Shown here piece by piece: positions 1 through 5,392 of a stretch of DNA of 5,392 nt (position 1 is its first letter; every line of letters begins with the position of its first letter). Location of the stretch: contig CAKZPJ010000469.1 in NCBI GenBank assembly GCA_937138955.1, forward strand, positions 1 to 5,392, given 5' to 3'. Source of the DNA: an uncultured Flammeovirgaceae bacterium. GTDB taxonomy: Bacteria > Bacteroidota > Bacteroidia > Cytophagales > Cyclobacteriaceae. Made by a program: the position numbers and the translations under genes. The notes beneath the pieces were generated by a model. That model worked only from the letters and a program-made list of their open reading frames with translations, was not told the origin of the DNA and ran no database searches.

Positions 1-1901
1 ACCCAATAGTTGTCGTTCGCGGCTTTGTAAACTTTAATATGACAATTTTCGCGAGTACCACTGGTAGCCGGTGATTGACCGTAGACGTTACGTTCGCGGC
101 CACACGAAAGAATAATTTCGGTTTCTCCATCACCATCAACATCCGCCACAATGGGGTATTCTCCCTGCGTTTGGGAGCTACAGAAAGACCCATCCAAGTA
201 ACCATTGATAATGCGTCCGCTAACACCATCAACAATATAAAGGTTAATCTCATCGCGGTAAATTACTTCCGATGCTCCGTCACCATCAAAGTCAAAAATC
301 GTAGTACCGGTAAATCCAGATGATGATTCCCAAAACTGATCATGATTTTCCCACTCAACATTCAAGTTTTGATCAAGGGCATATAAACTAGAGCCTGACA
401 TGAAAGTGATCTCCAGTTCTGGATCGCCATCAATATTGGCAATATTTACCGTGCCTAAGCCACGTCGCCAAGTACAAAGTTCATTGGTATTATCACAACC
501 ACCTCCGCTGAGGTCTCTAAAATTTCCACGGTTCGCGGTAATAGTATTGCCCGGACGAGCCACTACGTACATTCTGACAGCACTGTTTTGTATATCCCAA
601 AAGAATACCGAGGTAGGTCCATCTTGATTACCAGTGGTTCCCCCCATGATTACATCCAGAAAACCGTCGTTATTGAAATCTACTACGCTGGTAGTACTCC
701 ACGTTTGATTACCAAACCCAGAATGCTTTGGGTGATACCCACCCCCGCGGTAATCGGCAGGAAGGTTGGCGGCATCATCCATATTGGCTACCTCAGTTAG
801 GTGCATACCGTCACCGTCATTTTCCAAATCAACGGAATAAATAATGTGACCCACCACTAATTCCAGGCCATCGCAGTCAGCGCAAAATGCATCAGGAAAC
901 ATATTTACGGCAACGGGCGCCGCGTTTAGATCATTCCGCCAGCTGTTGGCCGAAGGGTAGGTGCCGGTACCATGACTACCCGCAATTAGTACAGTACCAG
1001 TTGTGGCATCTCTAATTTCATTTACTTGGTATAGTTCAGGAACTCCATCTAAGTTAAAGTCCGCAATGTTTGCAATTCTTCCGTCATTAAACCCGGTAGA
1101 ATTTGCTGTCCAGTAATCAGTTAAATCGTGTTGGTAAGCCTTAATTCTATTATCCCCTCCTACGATAAATATCTCGCCAAATCCATCATCATCCACATCG
1201 GCCACTACTGGATACCCACGGGTTGAGGGGCCAAAGTCTCTTTGATTTTCAATAACTGATAAGTCGGAACCATCTAAAATGTAAATCATACCATTTTGCC
1301 CGTTGGTAGTAATCACTTCGGGGGTTCCATCATTGTCTACATCCGCAACCATCGGCATGCCCATAGCCGCGCTAGTCCGGTTGGCCGAGGAATCAGCCGC
1401 CTGAATACTGAATACATTACCTAAGGGAACGGATTCACAATCGGGTTGGGTCACAATATAGCTGTTGGGGTTGTCTGGGTCGGCTAGGCAGTCGCCATCG
1501 TAGTAATCAAAGAAGCCATCTCCATCATTATCAACCCCGTCGCCGCAGTCGTTTTCACAAAGTACCGAACCCCCGCAGTCATCCCGGTCCTGGCAGTCTA
1601 TCAATCCGTCGCCATCATTATCCACTCCATCTCCGCAATTTGTTTCGGTGGTAGGTGCGGTGCAGTTACAGCTAGGCTCTTCACAGTCGGTTAAGCCATC
1701 ACCATCGTTATCTACTCCGTCACTACAATTAAATAGGTTACCGTTACCATCATCACCTTCAAGTCTTTGAATTACGCAACGAGTACTACGGTAATCAGGG
1801 TGACTGGGATCAAAACAATTAGGATTAATTGTTTGGGCACTTATATGCTCGGATAGAGCAAGTAATGAGAAAGTTGCCAATAAGATATACCAATATTTCA
1901 T
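1..1901 (-). CDS. Secreted FG-GAP/VCBS-repeat protein with Cys-flanked Ca-binding repeats (3' end outside window)
   Basis: The minus frame from the ATG at 1901-1899 stays open for 633 codons to the window edge, with no stop or frameshift, so the C-terminus is missing. Residues 1-22 form a signal peptide (MKYWYILLAT, then a hydrophobic core) with likely cleavage after HISA, before Q23. Residues 59-138 hold three Cys-flanked DGVDNDGDG motifs (starting at 59, 89 and 119). From about residue 160 come FG-GAP/VCBS-like units with Asp loops: DVDNDGTPE (187-195), DVDDDGFGE (235-243), DFNLDGVPE (281-289), DFNNDGFLD (408-416), DFDGDGASE (537-545) and DVDGDGETE (587-595), plus a degenerate NIDGDPE (489-495). 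Such loops bind calcium in integrin-alpha-type beta-propellers, so an extracellular adhesive or structural role is likely. There are 20 cysteines, which suggests disulfides. In Bacteroidota such proteins often end in a type IX secretion (type B/CHU_C) sorting domain; here that is inference. The start is fixed by the signal peptide and a purine-rich AAGAAGAG just upstream. Exact ligand or function unknown. Confidence 0.9.
   Translation of the reverse strand, partial: MKYWYILLATFSLLALSEHISAQTINPNCFDPSHPDYRSTRCVIQRLEGDDGNGNLFNCSDGVDNDGDGLTDCEEPSCNCTAPTTETNCGDGVDNDGDGLIDCQDRDDCGGSVLCENDCGDGVDNDGDGFFDYYDGDCLADPDNPNSYIVTQPDCESVPLGNVFSIQAADSSANRTSAAMGMPMVADVDNDGTPEVITTNGQNGMIYILDGSDLSVIENQRDFGPSTRGYPVVADVDDDGFGEIFIVGGDNRIKAYQHDLTDYWTANSTGFNDGRIANIADFNLDGVPELYQVNEIRDATTGTVLIAGSHGTGTYPSANSWRNDLNAAPVAVNMFPDAFCADCDGLELVVGHIIYSVDLENDGDGMHLTEVANMDDAANLPADYRGGGYHPKHSGFGNQTWSTTSVVDFNNDGFLDVIMGGTTGNQDGPTSVFFWDIQNSAVRMYVVARPGNTITANRGNFRDLSGGGCDNTNELCTWRRGLGTVNIANIDGDPELEITFMSGSSLYALDQNLNVEWENHDQFWESSSGFTGTTIFDFDGDGASEVIYRDEINLYIVDGVSGRIINGYLDGSFCSSQTQGEYPIVADVDGDGETEIILSCGRERNVYGQSPATSGTRENCHIKVYKAANDNYW
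1488..1727 (-). repeat. Three 30-residue-spaced Cys/DGVDNDGDG protein repeats
   Basis: Three in-frame copies encode CSDGVDNDGDGLTDC (1683-1727), CGDGVDNDGDGLIDC (1593-1637) and CGDGVDNDGDGFFDYYDGDC (1488-1547). Copies start every 90 bases (30 residues). The Asp/Asn/Gly pattern D-x-D-N-D-G-D-G resembles thrombospondin type-3-like calcium loops, and each loop is bracketed by Cys. The third copy is altered: FFDYYDGDC replaces LIDC, shifting the closing Cys by five residues. The intervening linkers differ in sequence but keep extra cysteines (residues 78, 80, 109, 115). Calcium binding and disulfide closure are inferred from the motif. Confidence 0.85.
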
Positions 1902-1916
1902 AAGCTCTTCTTTGCA

Positions 1917-1947
1917 AAAAAAGACGTGCGACATTTTTGTCTTCTTT
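1917..1947 (-). terminator. Possible attenuator-like hairpin in the leader of the FG-GAP gene
   Basis: Read on the minus strand, AAAGAAGAC (1947-1939) can pair with GTCTTTTTT (1925-1917) in a 9-bp stem with one G-U pair and a 13-base loop, and the T run continues one base to 1916. It ends 15 bases before the ATG at 1901. The shape recalls an intrinsic terminator or attenuator, but most pairs are A-U and the stem is weak, so this may only be an A/T-rich leader. Confidence 0.2.
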
Positions 1948-1976
1948 AGATTATTGTAAAGTACGGCATAATCTAA
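1946..1976. promoter_or_regulatory. Perfect 9-bp inverted repeat, candidate operator
   Basis: TTAGATTAT at 1946-1954 and its exact reverse complement ATAATCTAA at 1968-1976 are separated by 13 bases. Arm centres are 22 bases apart, about two helical turns, as expected for a dimeric regulator binding one face of DNA. The site lies 45-75 bases upstream of the FG-GAP gene start. An ATAATCTA half-site recurs at 2251-2258, near the divergent gene. No regulator can be assigned, and in AT-rich DNA chance formation is possible. Confidence 0.35.
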
Positions 1977-2271
1977 TCTTGATTAAATGCAATTAAGTGA
2001 AATAACAAGCTGATGTATGAAATGGCATAATTTCGCGTAACGATGTATTTTATCTTGATTTAAAATAGTACACTGAAGAAGTATAATAGCGTTATTTAGA
2101 CGTAGCATCTATTTTTTACGCTTAGCAGTAAAAAAAATATTTCTAGAAAAAATTCTGATAATAGCATTTTAAATCATTTTAATATTGCATTTTTTAAATT
2201 AAAACACTTTAAAATATTGTTTTGAAGTATATAAACACCAATGCGGGTGCATAATCTAGTTCAAGAATCTT

Positions 2272-2279
2272 TATCTTTG
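2272..2279 (+). promoter_or_regulatory. TATCTTTG, Bacteroidota-type -7 element
   Basis: The octamer matches the Bacteroidota sigma-A (sigma-ABfr) -7 consensus TAnnTTTG exactly. I see no clear TTTG -33 element 19-21 bases upstream; that position reads around GGGTGCATAA. The box ends 7 bases before the ATG at 2287, so transcription from it would begin at or next to the start codon, giving a leaderless or nearly leaderless mRNA. A chance match is possible. Confidence 0.4.
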
Positions 2280-2286
2280 TTTAGAT

Positions 2287-3060
2287 ATGAAACTAGAGAC
2301 TAAATATCTGTTTATTGCACTATTCTTGTTTTTGGCTCAAGCAGTTTATGCTCAACAGTTACAGGTAGGCCCAGTGGTGTCTACTGCTTTGGCTCGTCCT
2401 GTTTTTGATAATTCAAGTATTGCTCAAAATAATCGGGGAAGATGGGCAACCGGTGTAGGCGGAGGTGTTTCAGCTACCTTTATCGCAAATAGCTCCTTCG
2501 GCTTATCTACTGAGTGGCTATACCATTATCAGCAAAAGTCTATTGAGGGTAATGATGGACTATCTTACTTCAAAGAATCACATAACTTCATTGAAGCTCC
2601 AGTTCTATTTCAGTATTCTTATCCGGTGGGTTATTATAAACTGAATATTATGGCTGGACCAGTCGTTAATTACTGGCTTTCTGGAAGAGGTAGAGCTTTA
2701 GTACCAGAGCTAGTAGAAGGTGATTTGGAGAATGGGCTAACTTATACAATTGAGTATGATGGCGCGTTGGCGGATGACCAGTTTGTGGTTTCCGACCCAA
2801 ATCGCTGGCAACTGGGTATCCAAGTAGGGGTAGGAGCTATGATTCCAATTCAATATAACTATCTGAAAGTTGATGCTCGATTTGAGTGGGGGCACACAAA
2901 TATGGCGAAACCTAACTCTACCTATTCGCCCTTCGTATTCTATGATATGACTTTAGATCATACTTTTAATACATTCTCCCTCTCTTGTGCATACGTTTTC
3001 TCTTTTGACCTATTTGAAATGAGTCATAAAGGCAAGAGCACTAGCAAGCAGAAAGAGTAG
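2287..3060 (+). CDS. Outer-membrane beta-barrel protein (PorT/OMP_b-brl_2-like)
   Basis: This 257-residue exported protein has a signal peptide (residues 1-22, hydrophobic LFIALFLFLAQAV, cleavage after VYA before QQ). The mature part alternates amphipathic beta strands with polar loops. Typical family signatures are the early glycine-rich strand GVGGGVSATF (56-65), GLSTEWLYHYQQKS (72-85), the aromatic pair FIEAPVLFQYSY...YKLNIMAGP (101-125), and the late GIQVGVGAMIPI...LKVDARFEWG strands (177-202). These match the small porin-family barrel domain common in Bacteroidota (PF13568 type); length is normal. The last strand, TFSLSCAYVFSFDLF (229-243), is followed by a Lys/Ser-rich tail (244-257), which is unusual because many barrels end at the last aromatic strand. 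The ATG is fixed by the signal peptide; no Shine-Dalgarno is seen. It is divergent from the FG-GAP gene and 216 bases ahead of the regulator, so probably its own unit. Substrate or partner unknown. Confidence 0.85.
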   Translation: MKLETKYLFIALFLFLAQAVYAQQLQVGPVVSTALARPVFDNSSIAQNNRGRWATGVGGGVSATFIANSSFGLSTEWLYHYQQKSIEGNDGLSYFKESHNFIEAPVLFQYSYPVGYYKLNIMAGPVVNYWLSGRGRALVPELVEGDLENGLTYTIEYDGALADDQFVVSDPNRWQLGIQVGVGAMIPIQYNYLKVDARFEWGHTNMAKPNSTYSPFVFYDMTLDHTFNTFSLSCAYVFSFDLFEMSHKGKSTSKQKE

Positions 3061-3276
3061 CTATTTTATCGAATTTTAAGTGTTTTAAAGAAATCCTTCT
3101 TAAGAGAATATTCACTCAATTTAACTTTCCTAGCACACTCTGTTTAAGAAAGTCAATTTTCCATCCGCGCTTTTTTAAAAAAAATCCTCAAAAAGCTCAA
3201 CCAAAGTTCCAAGCTATCGTTGGCATAGGGAAACTAAAGAAATTTTAAAAGTTTCCTTCGTTCAAAAGCTAAAGTA
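3061..3276. other. Intergenic spacer between barrel gene and tetR-type gene
   Basis: These 216 bases must hold the end of the barrel transcript and the promoter of the regulator/TolC pair. A T6-A8 tract lies at 3174-3187. A weak GCTTTTT...AAAAAGC dyad lies there too, but it lacks the GC stem of a good terminator. TATCGTTG at 3215-3222 is one mismatch from TAnnTTTG and could be the -7 box of the regulator gene, though no -33 partner is evident. No coding sequence is supported. Confidence 0.5.
3229..3256. promoter_or_regulatory. Inverted repeat upstream of the TetR-type gene, candidate autoregulatory operator
   Basis: GGAAACT (3229-3235) and its exact reverse complement AGTTTCC (3250-3256) flank a 14-base AT-rich spacer; the 28-base span ends 20 bases before the regulator start. 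TetR-family repressors usually bind palindromes of about 15-30 bp close to their own promoter, so position and size fit. The site lies just downstream of the TATCGTTG box, where bound protein would block transcription. The assignment rests only on symmetry and position. Confidence 0.4.
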
Positions 3277-3903
3277 TTGGAGAGCAAAGATCAAATAGCG
3301 AATGCAGCTGTACAACTTTTTTTAAAGTTTGGTACTCGCAGTGTCACGATGGACGACATAGCCAAACGCTTAGGAATCTCTAAAAAAACCATATACCAAT
3401 ACTTCAATGATAAAGATGAAGTAGTTGAACTAGCGACTCTACGTATTTTGGAGCGGGAAAAGAAATTGATAGAGAATCTTCAAGAGCGGTCTGAAAATGC
3501 GATCCACGAACTATATTTAATCACCAGATACATTAGGCAGCATATTGTAGAGATTAATCCATCTATCTTACTCGATATCCAAAAGTATCATCGTAGTGCT
3601 TGGAAAATCTACCAAAATTTCAAAGATTCGGTATTTCTACAAACAGTTGAAAGCTCTATTCGTAAAGGTATTGAAGAGGAATATTTCCGTGCCGATATAA
3701 ATCCCAAAATATTGGCTAAGCTACGAATTCAACAGAACCACATTGCCTTTGATGATGAAATATTCCCCAAGAATGAGTTTGATTGGACCGAGGTTCAATT
3801 ACAAATCTTTTACAATTTCTGTTACGGTCTTCTGACTCCCAAGGGAGTAGAACTTTTTGAAAATTACGCTAAAACCCTCACCACCCATGCTGCGAAAAAT
3901 TAG
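3277..3903 (+). CDS. TetR/AcrR-family transcriptional regulator
   Basis: A 208-residue DNA-binding repressor of usual TetR length. The N-terminal domain (about 3-50) has the three-helix pattern IANAAVQLFLKFG...SVTMDDIAKRLGISKKTIYQYFNDKDEVV; the helix-turn-helix covers about 24-43, with TIYQYF the recognition-helix signature. The remaining all-helical domain (about 55-200) would form the ligand pocket and dimer interface; this part diverges between family members, so the ligand cannot be read. The start is TTG: the frame has an upstream stop at 3235-3237, no ATG or GTG between that stop and 3277, and the next ATG (codon 25) would delete the first helix. No clear Shine-Dalgarno is seen. Its last 17 bases overlap the TolC-type gene, indicating co-transcription and coupled translation. 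By position it likely represses the efflux genes and itself, probably through the palindrome at 3229-3256. Confidence 0.9.
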   Translation: MESKDQIANAAVQLFLKFGTRSVTMDDIAKRLGISKKTIYQYFNDKDEVVELATLRILEREKKLIENLQERSENAIHELYLITRYIRQHIVEINPSILLDIQKYHRSAWKIYQNFKDSVFLQTVESSIRKGIEEEYFRADINPKILAKLRIQQNHIAFDDEIFPKNEFDWTEVQLQIFYNFCYGLLTPKGVELFENYAKTLTTHAAKN

Positions 3904-5302
3904 TATTCTTGGAGTCTTGTTGTGGCTGCTTAATAGTTACAATGTATATTCCCAGACGAGCGATGTTGATATAGCTCAAGCTTTGACACTAGACGATTGT
4001 CTTACTTATGCATTTCAAAATAGCGAAACTATTAAAATTGCTGACCTAGAGAATAAAATTTCTCAAGCTGATGTAGGCATTACTAAAGCTCAGGGTTTAC
4101 CTCAACTTAACGGTTCAATCAACTACAACAATAACTTCGCAATTCAGCGGCAGTTTCTTCCCGATTTTATTTCACCTTCGGTGTATCAGGTTTTATTGCA
4201 AGAACAACTGCTCGCTGATGGAACACAAATTCCTGAGCCAGGTATTTTTCCGGCAGCCTTTGGTGTAAGACACTCGAGCACGGCAGGGATTTCACTTTCT
4301 CAAATGCTGTTTGACGGTTCTTATTTTGTAGGCTTGCAAGCTGCTCGTACCTACACTGAACTGGCTCAAAAGAGTTTTGAACAAAATAAGGCGCAAATGG
4401 CCGAACAAGTAACGAAAGCCTATTACTCGGTTTTAGTCAATCGGGAACGGCAGGAATTGGTAGCTAGTAACTTTAATCGGTTGGATACGCTACTGAACGA
4501 GACAAAATTAATGTTCGAGAACGGATTTGTGGAAAAAATCGACGTTGATCGGCTTTTGGTTCAGTATAATAATGCGAAAACAGAAAGGCGCAACATTGAA
4601 CGCTTAACCGAATTAAGCTACTATTTGCTGAAATTTCAAATGGGAATACCGGTTGAGCAACCGATAACCTTAGCCGACAATATTGCTGATATTGACTTTG
4701 ATCCTGAAATAGCGGCTGAATCAGATTTTAAGTACGAGCAACGTCCTGAGTATGCTCAAGTATTGGTAAATCAGGAGCTGGTACAACTAGACTTGAAAAA
4801 TAATCGCTTCCAGTATCTACCTAAGCTTACAGCTAACGCAGCTTTTGGCTATAACACCGGAGTAAATGAATTTAGTGAAATCGCGAATTTTGATGATTTG
4901 TGGTTCGAGTATGGCTTCTGGGGAGTTACCCTGGATATTCCTATTTTTGATGGTTTGCGGAAGCACCATACAATTCAGAAAAACAAAGTGCAGGCTCAAC
5001 AAATTGAGCTACAGTCGCGCTTTTTGCGAAACCAGATTGATCTAGAAGTTGCCCAAGCTCGTGTAGCTTTACAGAATGGCGTAGAGGCACTACAGGTGCA
5101 ACAGGAAAATCTGGGTCTGGCGCAAGAAGTTTTTCGTATTTCCAACATCAAATATCAAGAAGGAGTAGGGTCAAATCTTGAGGTGATAGAGGCTGATAAT
5201 GCCCTTCAGACTTCCGAAACTAACTACTTCACTGCACTGTACGACGCACTTATTGCGAAAGTAGACTTGCAAAAAGCCTTAGGAATTTTAGTTCAACCAT
5301 AA
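3887..5302 (+). CDS. TolC-family outer-membrane efflux protein
   Basis: A 471-residue outer-membrane channel subunit of normal family length. The signal peptide is MLRKISILGVLLWLLNSYNVYS with likely cleavage before Q23; there is no lipobox Cys. Two OEP repeats (PF02321 type) follow. The first (about 34-250) opens with LTLDDCLTYAFQNSETIK and contains GISLSQMLFDG (134-144) and FENGFVEKIDVDRL (210-223). The second (about 285-468) has RPEYAQVLVNQELVQLDLKN, LPKLTANAAFGYN, WGVTLDIPIFDG (345-356), and the long C-terminal helix with YQEGVGSNLEVIEADNAL. These build the beta-barrel and alpha-helical tunnel that exports substrates with an adaptor and inner-membrane pump. The frame also extends upstream to a TTG at 3857, but that would put ten polar/proline residues before the signal peptide, so ATG 3887 is preferred. 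It starts within the regulator gene. The adaptor and pump expected from family context are not visible. Confidence 0.93.
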   Translation: MLRKISILGVLLWLLNSYNVYSQTSDVDIAQALTLDDCLTYAFQNSETIKIADLENKISQADVGITKAQGLPQLNGSINYNNNFAIQRQFLPDFISPSVYQVLLQEQLLADGTQIPEPGIFPAAFGVRHSSTAGISLSQMLFDGSYFVGLQAARTYTELAQKSFEQNKAQMAEQVTKAYYSVLVNRERQELVASNFNRLDTLLNETKLMFENGFVEKIDVDRLLVQYNNAKTERRNIERLTELSYYLLKFQMGIPVEQPITLADNIADIDFDPEIAAESDFKYEQRPEYAQVLVNQELVQLDLKNNRFQYLPKLTANAAFGYNTGVNEFSEIANFDDLWFEYGFWGVTLDIPIFDGLRKHHTIQKNKVQAQQIELQSRFLRNQIDLEVAQARVALQNGVEALQVQQENLGLAQEVFRISNIKYQEGVGSNLEVIEADNALQTSETNYFTALYDALIAKVDLQKALGILVQP

Positions 5303-5392
5303 GAGCATGTTTGAGTTTTGTTTTTGTAAGCGAAAAGGAGCTATTTCGGGGACTGGCGAGTGTATTTTTCAAAGAATAGCCAAAGCTGTTTT
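5303..5392. other. Sequence after the TolC-type gene, no recognised gene
   Basis: These 90 bases follow the TAA stop directly. A plus frame from the ATG at 5307 stays open to the edge for 28 codons (MFEFCFCKRKGAISG...), but it is Cys-rich, has no signal peptide and does not resemble the start of an RND adaptor. No clear terminator hairpin is seen. It could be an untranslated stretch, the start of an unknown gene, or the end of an insertion element starting GAGCATGTTTGAG; the window ends too soon to choose. Confidence 0.3.

Larger units (their letters stand above)
1902..2286. other. Divergent AT-rich intergenic region
   Basis: This 385-base spacer lies between the starts of the minus-strand FG-GAP gene and the plus-strand barrel gene, so it must carry both promoters. 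It is strongly AT-rich, especially 2100-2225, with A and T tracts and loose repeats of a CATTTTAA-like word. It contains the inverted repeat at 1946-1976, a small TAATC-TT-GATTA palindrome at 1974-1985, a repeated 10-mer GCATAATCTA (1966-1975 and 2249-2258), a short ATGC-GGGT-GCAT dyad at 2241-2252 and a -7-like box at 2272-2279. I found no convincing coding sequence, RNA gene or intact -33/-7 promoter pair in it. Confidence 0.7.

Noticed and set aside
75..800. Three plus-strand open frames (75-323, 400-627, 588-800)
   Set aside because: They lie antisense to the continuous minus-strand FG-GAP frame; their translations show no domain or signal peptide, while the minus strand gives a coherent repeat protein.
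1488..1727. DNA-level tandem repeat or CRISPR-like array
   Set aside because: The regular 90-base spacing reflects a repeated protein motif; the codons vary between copies and the intervening sequence is coding.
2100..2225. AT-rich stretch as a replication origin or small RNA
   Set aside because: There are no DnaA-box clusters or iterons and no stable hairpin plus T-run; it looks like ordinary AT-rich promoter DNA.
3172..3196. GCTTTTT...AAAAAGC dyad as a terminator of the barrel gene
   Set aside because: The stem is almost all A-T with only two G-C pairs and is not followed by a T run on the plus strand.
3857..3886. Upstream TTG start for the TolC-type gene
   Set aside because: It would add ten residues (KITLKPSPP-type) before a complete signal peptide; the ATG at 3887 gives a standard exported N-terminus.
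4817..5002. Minus-strand frame of 61 codons
   Set aside because: It is antisense to the second OEP repeat of the TolC-type gene and resembles no known protein.

Overview
The window looks like chromosomal DNA of a Bacteroidota bacterium, probably a Cytophagales- or Saprospiria-type environmental or marine lineage. The reasons are moderate GC, AT-rich spacers with little Shine-Dalgarno sequence, exported proteins whose mature ends begin with Q after a YAQ/SAQ/YSQ-type site, a PorT-like outer-membrane barrel, and a large Ca-binding FG-GAP surface protein of a kind common in that phylum. The genus cannot be fixed from this sequence.

Layout. Positions 1-1901 (minus strand) are one uninterrupted reading frame of 633 complete codons that runs off the left edge. 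It encodes an exported protein with a signal peptide, three Cys-flanked DGVDNDGDG repeats spaced exactly 30 residues apart, and then a run of FG-GAP/VCBS-type Asp-rich calcium loops. Its C-terminus is outside the window. Positions 1902-2286 are a 385-base AT-rich divergent intergenic region with a perfect 9-bp inverted repeat, a third copy of its half-site near the opposite gene, and a weak hairpin followed by a T run in the minus-strand leader. Positions 2287-3060 (plus) encode a 257-residue outer-membrane beta-barrel protein, preceded by a perfect TATCTTTG -7-like box only 7 bases from the ATG. Positions 3061-3276 are a spacer that ends in a 7-bp inverted repeat next to the regulator gene. 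Positions 3277-3903 (plus) encode a TetR/AcrR-family repressor that apparently starts at TTG. Positions 3887-5302 (plus) encode a TolC-family outer-membrane efflux protein whose ATG lies inside the end of the regulator gene (17-base overlap). The last 90 bases hold no recognisable gene start.

How the genes fit together. The TetR and TolC genes form a translationally coupled pair. In Bacteroidota this arrangement usually opens a tripartite RND efflux operon (regulator, outer-membrane channel, periplasmic adaptor, inner-membrane pump). The adaptor and pump are not in the window, so that part is inference. The barrel protein and the FG-GAP protein are divergently transcribed cell-envelope or secreted proteins with no demonstrated link to the efflux pair. 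I see no CRISPR array, rRNA, tRNA or complete mobile element, and no convincing new multi-gene system. The most unusual points are the periodic Cys/Ca repeat region, the shared palindromic motif in the divergent promoter region, and the unexplained sequence right after the TolC stop codon.
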